A DNA stretch of 64,000 nt from Ilex aquifolium (taxonomy: Eukaryota; Streptophyta; Magnoliopsida; Aquifoliales; Aquifoliaceae), in contig OX637407.1 in assembly GCA_951799425.1 (NCBI GenBank), positions 22,512,981 to 22,576,980 of the forward strand, given 5' to 3'. The notes beneath the pieces were generated by a model. It was not told where the DNA came from and made no database searches. It was given only the letters and a program-made list of their open reading frames with translations. Made by a program: the position numbers and the translations under genes. How positions within the stretch are numbered: the first letter of the stretch is position 1; the number at the start of each line of letters is the position of its first letter. Positions 1-12,949 of this stretch are shown here, piece after piece.

Positions 1-1276
1 GACATTGTTTGAATGGTTGAAGGTCAATTTAGATCCATACACCTAAGCTTTGCATATCAAATTATGTTTCTAATTGACTTGATCATGTCAAAGATGTACA
101 CAATTGAAGGCCCCTACATTTAACTTGAACCAATATTGCAATATTTATTGACATTGCACGTGCCACACGTTATTATATTTTGATTTGTTAAGTTATCAGA
201 TCCCTTCAATTCACTCAATTTTAAAAATTGTTGGGTTATTTGGCTTGGCTAGAGCCAAAAGTGTTTCTACTAGAGTAAGTTTAAGGGTTAAGAATTTGTG
301 ATGAATCCATCTCCCTAATAGAATAGATAGCTCCTACAATGCTCGCTCCAGTTCCAGCACTGAAAAGATACCGTCATCTTGACTTTGAATCTCAAATTGT
401 GTGTTCCTAATCACATAAGAACATACAGATTAAAACATGAGACTTCATTTGACTTTGTAACATAGTCCAAATTGTTGTTAGTGTGGTTTGTCTATGATTA
501 ACAATAAGCTAGCTATCTTAAATTTATCAATAAACATCTCAAATTTGCTCAAGCCAACATAAACGCAACCAGGTTAACCAAACTCAAGATAAGAGTCAAA
601 AGTGATTGTAAGAGTTAAGTGTTGACTTAACATCTTAGAAAGGAAGAGCTTAGATTAAGGACATGAGGATCTAGATTCCCTTCTACCATGTATTAGTATA
701 TGAATCTACATATGTTTGATGGGTCATACTTGAATTTACGATAATTTCGATTCAGACATTTTGTACTTGAAACTTGACAATTTTTGGGTGTTAGGTTATG
801 CGAGGTTTATCCTTTGTAAATACTCTAGTCTTGGTGTTGATGGTTTAACTTTGATTGAACAAAAGAGGGGATTCGTAGATGTGTGCATAAACTGACCTGG
901 ACACTATTGACCGTTAAACAAAAAAAATTTACATCATTATATCAACAAATTATATCAAATTTTTAGATTTCAATAACATTATTTAATTAAATAATATTAG
1001 TGTGTTAGGTCTAGATTAAGTCTTTTAATCACATGCAGCAGCACACGTGTCAACTCCACACAAATCCCAAATCAGCCCAACCAAGCTAGACCTGCCACTC
1101 AAGCACAACATTCTCATTAATCAATCAAAACACATTGATTTAAGGGTGGTTGTTGCCGACCATTTGACCTTAATTTGGTACAGTGTCGTATTGGAGGGGG
1201 ACACACGCACTACATTGTACCATTTCGAGCCCCCGATTCACGCACTACCTGCTCCTTAGACGATCCAGTTCGCGAC
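1..1276. other. Intergenic, AT-rich, no gene seen
   Basis: No open frame here has protein character. The stretch is AT-rich and holds the 3' part of an Au-type SINE (about 770-930). The two short overlapping frames near 1.05-1.43 kb show no domain and run into the hAT-type element that starts at 1285. I see nothing else that can be named. Confidence 0.6.
770..932 (+). repeat. Au-like SINE, 3' part
   Basis: The block reads through the typical Au-SINE body (…TTTATCC…AATACTCTAGTCTTGG…GGGATTCGTAGATGTG…CTGACCTGGACAC) and ends in an A-run after GTTAAAC. The same body recurs at about 10957-11161, 17548-17727, 28735-28813, 45420-45605 and 58555-58772. The tRNA-like head is not clear in this copy. 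The assignment rests on body similarity between copies and my memory of the Au-SINE consensus. Confidence 0.55.
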
Positions 1277-1284
1277 CCCATGAA

Positions 1285-1697
1285 TAGGCCTGATCGGGTT
1301 TGGATTGATCGGAATCCGATTTTAAAAATCGATCCGAATTCAATTCGATTATCTGACAAATTTTATTTTTATGGTTCATATCTGAATCCACAAAAAATAT
1401 CAAAAATACAATCCGATCAAAATAACTTAATTTAACTAGATTTTAATAAATTATATCAAAATTTTAATTAATTTTTTAATTAATTACTTAATTTCTTCAA
1501 CATTTTTACAAAATATATAAATATTATGGATTAGATCATAATTAGGTTGGATATATGTATATTCAAATTCAAATCCGTTAAAATAATTTAACAAATTCAG
1601 ATTATTGATAAAAAATATTAATATATATCTAATTAATTGAATTAGGATTCGAATTTAGATTGCATTCAAATCAAAAATCAATCCAGTGACAAGCCTA
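1285..1697. mobile_element. hAT-type non-autonomous element (413 bp)
   Basis: The ends are inverted repeats, TAGGCCTG… on the left and …CAAGCCTA on the right. They are flanked by 8-bp direct repeats CCCATGAA (1277-1284) and CCCATGAG (1698-1705), a 7/8 match. An 8-bp duplication and a TAGG-type tip fit hAT transposons. The interior is AT-rich with GATCGGATTTGGAT-like degenerate repeats and no transposase frame, so it is a MITE-like deletion derivative. Confidence 0.65.
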
Positions 1698-1738
1698 CCC
1701 ATGAGACCTTGATGCTTTTGTATGACCATTTTATTATT

Positions 1739-1915
1739 TGGAGTGATATTACTTGGACTTAATTTGTTGATCTTTTTTATTGACTTAATGCATCACATTA
1801 TAAGATTGACGGTGGACCCTAACATTTATTGAGGCCCGCTATCAATTCTATAGATATGATGCATTAAGTCAACAAATAAATTTAACAAATTATGTTCAGA
1901 TAACATTTTTCTCCT
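1739..1915. mobile_element. Small TIR element (MITE)
   Basis: About 60 bp at each end are imperfect inverted copies: left …ATTGACTTAATGCATCAC, right GATGCATTAAGTCAACAA…. The middle is about 60 bp. It belongs to a loose group of short elements seen again at 26144-26311, 41702-41873, 46800-46978, 51240-51415 and 51645-51795. Superfamily not determined. Confidence 0.5.
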
Positions 1916-2009
1916 ATTTATTTTTGCCACGTGAGCAATGTCATGGGATCTTTGGGTTATACTTTTTTGGGTTTGTATTGAATATCAATCAATTTTAACA
2001 TAAACTTTT

Positions 2010-2345
2010 GGGATTTTCGCATTTTGCACTTCGAAAAATGTCTCAATTCCCACTTTACACCTTGAAAGATTATTTTTCTCATTTTGCACTCTGAATGTCA
2101 TAAATTGGTTCCAATGTGATGTACATGCCACCCAAGAATATGAATAGTGAGTTTATATTTTGTCAAAAAGCAACATACGTAGGTGACATGTGCATCAAAT
2201 TTTAACGGAATTTGAAACGGATGTTAATCCAAGGGTCACATTTGAACTAATATATGAAGTTCAGGGTGCAATATAAAAAAATAATCTTTTGGGGTACAAA
2301 GTAAAAATCGAGACATCTTTCAGGGTACAAAATGCAAAAAAAACC
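2010..2345. mobile_element. MITE with about 85-bp terminal inverted repeats
   Basis: The left end (…GCATTTTGCACTTCGAAAA…) and right end (…GGGTACAAAATGC…) are inverted copies over about 85 bp, with the shared phrase AAAGATTATTTTT at the inner part of each arm. There is no coding capacity. TAAAC occurs just outside both ends and might be a short target duplication, but the exact tip is not certain. Confidence 0.55.
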
Positions 2346-3597
2346 TAAACGTAAATTCTTAACATCACATTCTCTTAGCTAAATTCAGCATGTATAAGCT
2401 CCTTATAACATAAAAATATATTTGATTCAATTTTTAGTGAAAACAAGTGAAAAATTCTCAAATCCAATATAATTGATGCAATCCGAGGTCAAGAATTTAA
2501 ATAATAAAATCAAATATTTTTCTCATACAATACAAGGCAAACAAATTTGTTGTGTAAAACAGAGATAATTTATTGTTGGCAACAACTAAAGCTGATCAAT
2601 TTATTATCTACATTAGACAATTGCATTATTTTTAGATTCAATTTAAGAATTAATTAATTTTTGATGGGACATGGGCGACTTGTCAGTCATAAGTGGATGC
2701 GTGGCTGGTTGTAGTTAACAATGTGCGCCCCCTGAACTCCGAAGGGCCGAGGCCGAGCAATGAGCATCCCAAACTGTGCAAGTATGACCGGTAAGGAGAT
2801 GAACATCTGCACGGTCCATCCCGAGAATTAATTGTGATCGGGGTGTGGGTCTTGTGTAGAGTGCTGATGTGAAAGACGCTCACTATTGCCTTGTCAACAA
2901 GAGACTCACATTTTTGACATCATTCCTTGTTACCGAAATCTCATCCAAGCTCGCCCCTGTGATAAGCTATCTCAAATCATTACAAGAAAACATCTATACA
3001 AATCTTAATCTTATGACTTTGTGTTGAGTTGTGCCACTCAATACTGGCTCTATGTTTTCTTTTTTCTTCGAATGATAATATTGGCTCTATGAATCTTAGG
3101 GTTTGACATAAAGTCATATTGTCTCGATCAAGGATCCTCGGATGTTGCTTTTAGAACTCTGTCGACACATAATAAATCAAAATTTTTGGGTTTCTAGAGA
3201 GTATGGTCACAAGACTAAAATTTAAAGGAATTAACGTAATGACACCACCAGGAGTGCTACGCACACCCGCCCACATGCTCACATATGCACCCCTCGCTGC
3301 TCCAATGGCAAACACCAACCAACATATTCTAGGGCACTTCCGTGGGGGCATCAAGAGGGAGCCAAGGCCGGACTTGCCCTACTCCAATTGACTTGCCACC
3401 ACGCTACCCCTCGGAAGTGTCCGGAAGGAGACGTCGATTGGTATTTGACCTTTGGATGTAACGAGGGTCATATGTGGGTACAAGTGGGCGGGAACATTCT
3501 GACCTGGAAAATTAGTGCTAAAAAAAAAAAAAGTATTGAGCTCTCTTATGAAAGCCCCACGCCCTTTCCGAAGTGAGCATTGAGATCTGTAGGGGCT
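2346..3597. other. Intergenic, no gene seen
   Basis: Two GC-richer islands (about 2670-2900 and 3240-3480) stand out in AT-rich DNA. They give only short, unrelated frames on both strands. They could be old LTR or transposon fragments, but I cannot name a family. Confidence 0.5.
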
Positions 3598-3606
3598 TAT
3601 AGTTTA

Positions 3607-4999
3607 GAGATAATGGGATGTGAGTACTTTTTTCATAACTTATTTGGCTTTAAGTATCACCTCCAAACTTATCATTCTTTAAATCCTATTTTTCATCAAA
3701 TAGTTGTCAATAAGTACACATTTTAAAACAAATTCAAATTCTTTTTAAAATGTATTCCATAATTACCCTTACTATAAATAGTGCATACCTAATTAAGAGT
3801 TTTTATATTTCCAACATTTAAATATTAGAATGTGAAACTTTCAAGATTCCTTTTAATATTTCTGTATTATTTGAATTTATATACATATAAAATAAAATAG
3901 CTTACAATTCAAATCTCAAAAGATAAACAAAATGACTTTTGCTATTCGCGATTGAGATCACTTTAAATTTTACTTTAAAGTTAATCTAACGACTAATATT
4001 AACACCCTAAATTTAATAGGAAAAATAGGCCCCTAAGGGTGTGTTTGAAGTGACTTTTTAAAAGTACTTCTACAAATTATTTTTCATAAATACTTTAAAA
4101 AAAAAATAGTGTTTGAAACCGCCCCACCACTACCTCTACCACCATCATCGTCACCGCCGCCGCCACTACCACCACCACTACCGCTGCCACCACCACCATC
4201 ATCACCACCACCACTATCTTCGTCGTCGCCGTCGCCGTCGCCGCCGCCACCACGGTCATTGCCACCTACCACAACCATCACCGTCTTTTACCACCACCAC
4301 TGCCGCCCACCACCTCTCACCCCCACTACAAACCGATACTTAAATTCTTTTATCTTTTCTCTATGTTTATGATTTGATTTTGGATATGAATAAAAATATG
4401 TTTATTATTTACCATTTTTTATTACTCTGTGCCTTCAGGCACAAACAATAACTAGTATATATATATAATAACATCAAATAGTAACACGCTGAACAAAAAA
4501 TAGTAACATCAAACAGTAACACGCTCAACAAAAAAATAGTAACATCAAACAGTAACATCAAATATTAAATTTTTAATTAAGTTTTTTATGGAGTATGTTA
4601 CTGTTTGATGTTACTATTTTTTTGTTGATTAAATTTTTAATTAAATTTTTTATGGAGTATGTTACTGTTTGATGTTACAATTTTTTTTTAGCGTGTTACT
4701 GTTTAATATTATTATATATATATGTGTGTGTGTGTGTGTGTATATTATTTATATATATATATAATTTTAAAATTCAAATGATACACAAATATTAAAAGGA
4801 ATTTTGAAAGTCTTACATTCTAATATTTAGATATTGAAAATATAAAAATTGTCAATTAGGTATGCACTATTTATGGTAGGGATAAAAGGGCTTTTATGAT
4901 TTTTTTTTTTTTAGGAGATGTACTTCTATCACAATTATTTTAAAAAGTGTACTTTTATCTTATTAAGTTTTTAGGGAGGTACCGGCCTCCCTAAGCCCC
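3607..4999. mobile_element. Mutator-like non-autonomous element, copy E1, with nested Helitron
   Basis: A perfect 9-bp direct repeat, TATAGTTTA, flanks the element (3598-3606 and 5000-5008), as expected for Mutator-like transposition. The two tips align as inverted repeats ending in GGGAtGtgaGTAC (left) and GGGAGGCCGGTAC (right, reverse complement). A second, stronger inverted pair lies at about 3767-3885 and 4755-4880 (shared phrase AATAGTGCATACCTAATT). A Helitron (about 3885-4455) interrupts the interior. The centre (4480-4700) is built of repeated GTAAC/GTTAC motifs in both orientations. No transposase is present. Confidence 0.7.
3885..4455 (+). mobile_element. Helitron copy H1 (non-autonomous)
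   Basis: The 3' end has a hairpin, CTGTGCC-TTCA-GGCACA, followed nine bases later by the terminal CTAG (4452-4455) and a flanking T. This is the Helitron 3' signature. The 5' end is blurred; homology with the other copies starts at …AATAGCTTACAATTC near 3890. About 4128-4320 is a (CCN/CAC)n triplet cassette. The proline- and histidine-rich frames across it are by-products of the repeat. It is inserted in Mutator-like element E1. Confidence 0.72.
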
Positions 5000-5008
5000 T
5001 ATAGTTTA

Positions 5009-8000
5009 ATTAGTAGAAAAGTACTGCTCATATAGGTTATGTTGTAAGTTTGAACATTACTAAGCACACCACTTTTGCCTTTTCACTTGATACAATGCAA
5101 TCGAAGTTCTCCCAAACACAACCAAAAAAAAATCACCATTCTAAATGGAAATCAGTCTTGAAGAGGGTGATGTTTAAGCTATAGGGAAAAATAGAAAATT
5201 GAACCTAGACTCGAATATCATTAATATCTATGTTTGGAATGCAAGTACGAGTAACTTATCATGCATGCTACTGGATAGCAGTGTCTTGACGCTTCGTCTC
5301 TAATCTTCTATTGGTTCCTTATAGTGTGTGGAATGTTCAAATTGTCGCACCGATACGTTGGGAATGGAAAAACAAGCAAATTTTAGGTAACATCTCACAT
5401 CCCAAGAGGTTAGTATAAAATATTGGGTTAATTGCCTTTTATTTTTTGGTGGTTCTGATTAAAAGTACATTATCTACTTAACGTTTAAAATTATGCATAT
5501 TATATATTTTTAGTTATGTACAAAATTGAAATAATTGATGTTGTTAACGGAATTAAAAAATTACCATAATATCCATGTTTTAAAATTAGATTTTTCGTCT
5601 GATTTACTCTTGATTATAAAATTAGTGAAACATGACAACAAACTAACACATTTCAATCAAAGATGTCGAGTCTCTTTTTTCTTCAAGTGAGGTTTTGATT
5701 TGTGGTCGAAAATCACTTATGTTTTTCTTACATGTTTTTTGATTTAGGACCGATGTCCTACTTATTTAGTTATTATACAATAATAAATGGTATTTTAGGC
5801 ATTTAGACAATGTTCTTTTAGAGGGAAACAATGGAAACAAAGTTCATAACATATTTTGGGTGTGGATCACACTCTCCGTTAACTTGAATGATAAAAGTAA
5901 TCATTTCACTTTGGTACATAATTATAAGGGGATAATATGCATAATTTTAAACGTCAAGTAAGTATAGTGCTTCTAACCAAAACTACAACGTAGTAAAAAA
6001 CAATTAACCGTAAAACATTTACCTATCTAAGTAGATAACAATACACGTCGAGCCAGTAACAATAACTAATCAGAAAAAGGGATCCAGATCTTCTTCATTA
6101 TATTTTTACTTAATTTTATTTAATGATAAATCTATGACTATGTTATGAGTGGGGCCCACTTATTAATATTAAGTCTCACTTATTAAATCTTTATACCTCA
6201 AAAGATTTCAGAATTTCTAATTTACATTATCAAAGATTAAATTTTTTAAATTATACCTCAATGTATAAAAGGGTTTCAATGTGGCCCTTTCGTCAGCCAT
6301 GGTTGTTTATTGTGTCAATGCCAATGGGGTGGTTTTTGATGGAATGAGTCATGACAACTAATAGAAGGGTCACATTACAACATTTTTAATACAGTAAAGT
6401 ACAATATTCAAAATTTAATTTTTGAAGGTATAAAATAAAATTTTAAATCTTTAGGGATTCAAAGTATAATTTTCCCTATTGTTTGAACCACACCAAGATA
6501 ATCTCCAGATGTGCCTAGTTTGGACAGGTTCAGTGTTACTTAGGGTCGGCAGAGCCAAACGGAGGCCCTAGGTGAAATTTTTGTATGAGACGCCAGTAAT
6601 TATGATTATTATGGTTGTATATAATATTTTTTTTAATTAAAATATTAAATATATTTATTTAAAAATAAATTTCTTGTTATTTGAGATCAACTAACTATTT
6701 AAACTTTGGTATTCAAATTCTGTAGCATATCATTTAGATTTATAAAATTCATTCAAAGACTAATAGTTAACATAATAGTAAAAGAATAGATTTGAAGTTC
6801 AATACTAGACAGTTTACTGATGTTTATGTTGCCATGACAATAGAAAGAAGCTATTAACAAACTCAATTTAAATTTAAGTAAATTTAACTTATCAAAAGAT
6901 CATCAAATTCTAAAAATAAAAACTAAAATACATAATTTTCAAGTTGATCAAAATAGTTGAAAACAATATACGAAAGAAATAATTACATAATTTTATTATA
7001 CATGGTAGGTTTGAAGACATGAATAGTCTTATGATTAATATAATAAATCTCATATTAGTATAAAACTCATAAAAATAAAATTTAATTTCATTGAATTTGC
7101 GTGTTATGTGCACATTTTTTAGGGATTTGTAAAATAAAATAAAAATGGAATAGGGGAGAAAGAAGACCCGCGTTGAGGGGATGAAAATCTCCGTTAGTTC
7201 ACTTTGATGGAAACCCGACCTTTTAAACATTTTGCAAGAAAGTGAATCACGAACATCAGCTATATTTTATATTCATCTAAATTCTTTAAATATAAAGAGA
7301 TAACACATAAAAGATTGCTACTAAATTCATTGATCTCACTACCTAGATAATTACCTAGGAAACCTATTAATACTATACCACTAACCCATTCACTAATTCA
7401 AACTCCTATAACTAAAATAAGTGATCTACAAAAAAAAAACACACACACACACTTGCATGATATTACAAAATTGTTTATCTCAATGCCCTCGTGGTGTTAA
7501 AATATGACATGATTTGTTAACACAACATGAATACGATGTAAAATTAAAAGATTTGAGTTTTTTTTAAGTCACTCGTTTCGTAAATGAGTGGACCCGACAC
7601 GATACGATTAATAAACAATTTATATAAAATACGAATTTGATATAATACGATTCATTATAAATAAATTAATTATAAATAAAATATTTTTTTAATGTGAACC
7701 TGTTAAAATCCAGCACGAGGACCTAATTTACCGTCCAAACGCAATGGACAATGACCATTGGATGGTGATCTAACGGATCATAAGCATGACAATGAATCAA
7801 ATACAATACGACAAGAATTTGTACATGGACCAAATGTCACGTGGCACAAGTTCAGCATTAAAAAGTGGGCCAACCTGTACATCATAGTACAGTTCACACA
7901 CACGTGGACAATACATGGTGGGGTCCATGCTCATGTGGAATGCCCATGCCATGGTCATGTGTGGTGTTAGGGTTTCACAAAAAAAAAAAAAACAATGATT

Positions 8001-8200
8001 TGAAGCCAAACACCGCCTTGAATTATTGCAGATTGGGGGGAGAGAGAAGTGAAGGGGGAGAGGATAGGATCCACTTAAAGGTATGGACTATGTTGAAAGA
8101 AATGAAGTTTGGCAGAGGGGACTTTCCCCCTGTAAATGCAAGCCCATGGAGCCCAGTTTTGAAATTAAGAGACCTTTTGGGGTCTCACAATTATTCACAA
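5009..8200. other. Intergenic, no gene seen
   Basis: AT-rich sequence without a convincing coding frame. A terminus-like block at about 6548-6600 (GGTCGGCAGAGCC…GGAGGCCCTAGG) resembles the ends of the GGGCCGG-type hAT element at 14570-16808, but no partner end was found. The 7758-8239 frames overlap each other in different registers and show no family character. Confidence 0.5.
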
Positions 8201-8208
8201 GTTATATT

Positions 8209-8794
8209 TAGGGACGACAATCGAATCATGTCGTGTTAGGTCATTCAGGTTCGTGTCGAACATTAGTCAATTTTAACCCAACCCATTTAACTAATCTTGT
8301 CATGTCGAGTCGATCTGCGTATTTTCGTGTCGTGTTCGTATTAACCTACATAAATTTTGAATAAAAAATTTAATGCTAAGATTCTATTTTTACTTAATTG
8401 AGTTCATGCTCTTACTTTTTTATAAACTAAAAATTAACTTAATAAATATAATAACAATAATGATGAGTAAAAATATTTTTTTTATACAATAATTATGTTA
8501 GTACTTAATAAACAGTTATAAATAATTAATATTTTATTTCTATAATACTAATTAAACATGTTGATCGTGTTAATTTCGTATTGTTCGTGTTACCATACAA
8601 ACGAGAAAATAGAGAAAGTGTCAATTTTTAATTAAACAGGTTGATCGTCTCAATTTCGAGTTTGGCGGGTTAAACCCAAACATGATCCGCTTATATTTCA
8701 TGTTCGCGTGTCGGGTCAATTTTGAGTTCGTGTTATAAAATTCGTGTAAAGTTCAAATCGTGTTCTCGTGGTGAGTCAAAAATTGTCACCCCTA
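8209..8794. mobile_element. hAT-like non-autonomous element
   Basis: The ends TTAGGGACGACAATC (left) and GATTGTCACCCC-like AATTGTCACCCCTAA (right) are inverted repeats of the common plant hAT-MITE type. The interior consists of degenerate TCGTGTC/GTTCGTGT repeats like those in the element at 46995-47667. No clear 8-bp target duplication was found, so the family call rests on tips and interior only. Confidence 0.5.
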
Positions 8795-10956
8795 ATTCTA
8801 CCTACCTAGGAAGGGCATGCAGTGGTGTGAGAGAATGAAGGCAGCAAAACAGTCCCCACAACACTGAACTTTTTAACCCCATACATTTTTTGGAAATAAA
8901 AAATAAAAAAAAATTGGGGCACAAGTAGATGACTATGTCTTATGAGTTGGAATTTCCATTATTTTTGGTACCTATATGTATTTTATTTCTCACCACACAT
9001 GAGGTAAGACTATATGTATATGATTATGTTTAGAAGCTACATAGCGATTGATGTCTCATGCACTGGATTACTATGATATTAGTATACATTTATTTTTTTC
9101 ATTTCTTCTGTGCTGAATTTGGTTTTCAAGAAAAAAAAGAAGGAGAATTTGAATATTTGTAATTGAAATATATGAATTTTTCCCAATGGGAAGGCCCCCC
9201 GTTCTCAATGCAAGCTAGCTCTTTACTTGTGTTTAGTGAGGAGGCTACCCTACATAGAGGGGAATATGGTGATCGTGTTTTTCACAAGATTTCTTGTTAC
9301 TCATGTCACTTTGTAAATCTTTAAGTGTTGTCACCAAAAATCTTTTTCGATTGACAAAACATTCCGCTACTGACACTTGAAAAAACAGTTTTCAAGGTCT
9401 CGTCGAGAATCAAACCGCGTCCTTCCATGATCCTCTTAAAAAGGTCTTATCACTGATTTTCTTAAAATTTGGGAATCAGAAATTATAGATTAAAAGCATG
9501 TTTCGTAGGTTTGCAGTTCTCAGAGACCGATTAGACTTGCTACTTATAATTGGAAAATATTATTTGTACATAATAAAGAGTAGTTAATAGATCTGCGTTT
9601 GTTCTTTTTCCATTTTTAAAACTGAAATGTGAGGTAGAAGTCTAGAATTTCATGGCGAAAGGTTTAGGATTTCATCATACACTCACATGCGCAAGTACGA
9701 AACTAGGGTTTCATTTTGGAGGAAGAAACAATAGTACTATAATCAAGAATTTTATTCTACTATGTTACTTACTAGGTTATCAATTTTAATTCAGATAATA
9801 AAATCTAAAAATTACTTCATACTTATACCATTATATAAATAAGTTTGTCATGATAACGACATTGTTCTTTCATTTCAATTATTTATGATATGATGTAATG
9901 ACTATGAATAAACTATCGTTGCAAATAATAATTTCGCAAGATAACAGTAAAAACAATTCATTGTGTTGGAGGTGTTCTTTAAAATGTGAGAGGGTCGTGG
10001 CCCCTTTGGCCAATACGCAGCTCCGTCCCTAGACATGTGTGTGTTCATCCGTGGACTGAATATTCTAGTTTCAAAAAGGACTTTATTATTCAAGTGAAAA
10101 ATCTGAAATAATAGTAACGTTTACTCATGTTTCACATAAAATTGCTACCATGGAACTGCATTAAAATCTAGGCTATTGAGACATGGACCAAGTGAACTGA
10201 ATCTGCTGTTCAAATAACAATAAATGCATGCCAACAAGGGGAAATAAATATTTGAGAGAGAGAGAGAGAGGTCATGGTTACTGTAGGGTGAACCAGGGAC
10301 ATGGGCTGAGAGAGGAGGGGCCAGCAATGGATTGGGACCATGAAGGTGGGGTGAGAGAGAGAGACATGGCTAAAAAAAGTTCCTTTTCCAAACCAAGCCA
10401 TGACAATACACATTTCTATCTATCACAGTTTGGAAATGCATCTTTCCAAAAGTCTTAGGGTCCAATTATGGCACCGAAAATTATCTTTTTGGTACCATAC
10501 AATCACTTTTTATTCAATAAATATTTAACACGTGTAAAGTTTTTTGTATCTTTATTTTTTCAATCCCTGGTTATAAATCATTCCAATACAAATCAATGAC
10601 CACATATCACTTGAGCACGATAACTCTGTGGTACTGTAGTCTTATCCAAAGTTTCCATGTCCCCGCTTGATTACACTATACATCTTCTTTGCTACTTTTG
10701 AGTTCATCTTGCAGCTTTTTCAAAATTGTATGCACTCGGTCCAGTATTAGATATTAGTACATAGCATAATTCTCTAGGGTGGGGGCTTACAATCAAACTG
10801 ATTGTAGGACCAAATAGATTGGTCCTAATGTATAGGCTTTAGTTTTCTTTTTCTTTTTTGGAAACTAGTTTTAACTTTTTAGTTACTTCAGTATATGAAT
10901 GCTTCTTTTTGGTGTGCTATAATGGGTGCAATATTTTGAAACAACTTTTATTTTAT
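8795..10956. other. Intergenic, no gene seen
   Basis: AT-rich spacer. A short GA run lies at about 10254-10270. The frames at 9.9-10.45 kb on both strands overlap this low-complexity stretch and show no domain. Near 9960-10040 a phrase (GAGGGTCGTGGCCCCTTTGG) resembles a transposon end, without a partner. Confidence 0.5.
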
Positions 10957-11161
10957 TATTATTGGTCAATGGTATTCGAACTAACTTACACGCATCTCGA
11001 TTAATCTCTTCCTCAGTCTGATCAAAGAAAGACTATCTACGTCAAAACTAGGGTATTCATGAGAGATAAATCTCTCATAGTCTGACCCTATGAGGTTGTC
11101 AAGATTAGAATACAAGACGTATGAGTTTACAACTCGTCTTTTATTGTCACTTGAACTATCA
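10957..11161 (-). repeat. Au-like SINE (minus strand)
   Basis: Read on the minus strand it has the Au-type head (TAGTTCAAGTGACAATA…), the phrase ATGAATACCCTAGTTTTGACG, and the tail AGATTAATCGAGATGCGTGT followed by an A-rich end. It is close to full length and similar to the copy at 58555-58772. Confidence 0.65.
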
Positions 11162-12949
11162 ATTTAAACAACTTTTATTGCTTGTTTGTTTGAAATGGTA
11201 ATGGAAAAGACATTTGAGCACCCATTTAGTCATTGCAAACAATACTTCCTAAAGTATGATTATTCATTTTTGTTTCCTATTAATTGAAGTTGTTATGAGA
11301 GCTAGATAATCCGTATGGCCTGCCAATCCGTGATAACCGCATAACAAAGAGTAAAATGCTAAGAAACCCTTTCTTTATTGAAGCAACAAGCATATGTCCA
11401 AAGTATCTCCTAAACCCCAACCCACCTTATTTGTATATCGGAACAGCTACCACTTACTTAAAACAACACTAACTTACCGTCTTTTACTATGATATAAGAA
11501 AAAATTCAAGTGAGAGAATAATTCCATAGTTTAATAACAATCTACCATGAATGAATCACACACACACACACGTAAGTTTGAACTAAATGATTATCCTAAT
11601 TTTCATAATTCACAATCGTGCGGTTATTAACCATAGTTTTATCAAATACATGTAGCAATATGGCGGACAATATTTAGGTGTTCACTTAGGCAAATTAATC
11701 ATTAATTTGATATCATGTTAATATCGACCTTCCTTCTCGTGATTTGATTACTGTATCGAGAAAAAAAAATCGATACCTTCAAAATTTATTACTTCAATAG
11801 ATATTTTTATAATTTTTATGGGTTATTTTATAACCAAAAAATTTATCACTTTTGTGGATGTTTATATCATAATTGTGGGTATTTTTACCATAGTTGTGGT
11901 AAATAATTTTACCACTTTTCTTCGGTACAAAAAAAATTATTATTTTTATAGGTGTTTTTACTACTATTATAAGTCTTTTTATTACTGAATCTTTGGGTAC
12001 CTATTATAAGATTTATGGGCACTATCTAATAGTAAGAAGTGTGTCATAATAATTATAAAAACACTTACAAATATAACAAATATCATTATGATATCAAATT
12101 CTTTCTTGTCGGTGTCGTAGACAACTCCTTTTCGATTCCATTATAAGAGAATAATGTGCACTGACCATAGCATTACCCTTTTCAACCTCTAAAATTGCCC
12201 TAAACCCTCAAGAGTAGTGATTAATTCGAAGTTTTTTTTTTTTTCCTTAACTTGAATGGTTCGAGTAGTAAATTAGAGTTATTAGATTGCAACTTTTAGT
12301 ACGAGAAATCTAATGGATTAGATATGAGAGATCCCAAAAGTTGTGAGATTGATTTGAACACTGGTCCAACTTGAACTGCCAGACTTTGTCGACAGAAAAA
12401 AAAGTCATCATTAAAGGTGGATCTTTGTTGACATGGCTCTTTCCTCCTCCGTCTTACTCCCCAGAGTGTGTCTGCACGCAAGGCTTCTTACCCACATGGT
12501 ATGGATATCATGTCGATGGTGCACAAAAGTATCCACACATTTTCTTGGAAGTTAGTGGTTGACTTAGTGGTCGTCGTCCCTGTTATTAGATTTTAAAGTC
12601 GTAAGTTCGAACTTCGTTATCTTTCCGTATTGTAAAAGGGTCCGATAAAAAATAAAAAATAAAAGTTCTTGGGATTTTCAGCCATTACATTGCTCACATA
12701 ATCCAACTAACACCTTATACATGTAGGATTTTTTTTTTGTTTTGAAAACTTGAGGGGGGTGGTGGCCCCCCAGGGCCTTAGCGTAGTTCTGTCCATGCCT
12801 CCACATGTGACCCAACATTTTGACATGACTATTCAGTGATCACCCCACTTCTAGCTTGGTCCCCCTACAGAACAATTGTTCAGTAGTTCATGCAGAAGTT
12901 TAATTTGCTACTGAACAATTCTTGTTGCAAAAAAAATATTGATTTTAGT
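11162..12949. other. Intergenic with AT-rich repeat and a possible SINE
   Basis: About 11760-12110 carries an AT-rich inverted-repeat sequence (TTTTTACCA…GTGGGTATTTTTA) that recurs at 45640-45900. About 12550-12640 has box A-like (TGACTTAGTGG) and box B-like (AGTTCGAACTT) promoter blocks and an A-rich end, so it may be a separate tRNA-derived SINE. No gene is supported. Confidence 0.45.

Noticed and set aside
4084-4372. Several overlapping proline-, histidine- or glycine-rich frames on both strands (also at 14879-15287, 15524-15938, 27375-27769)
   Set aside because: They are open only because a triplet repeat has no stops in any frame. They lie inside Helitrons and change between copies, and no start context or domain supports a gene.
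6548-6600. GGCCCTAGG-type transposon tip
   Set aside because: No matching second end or target duplication was found, so no element is claimed.
7758-8239. Three overlapping frames, one of 124 residues
   Set aside because: Different registers overlap in intergenic DNA; the long one runs through an A-run and ends in a hAT-like element, with no family character.
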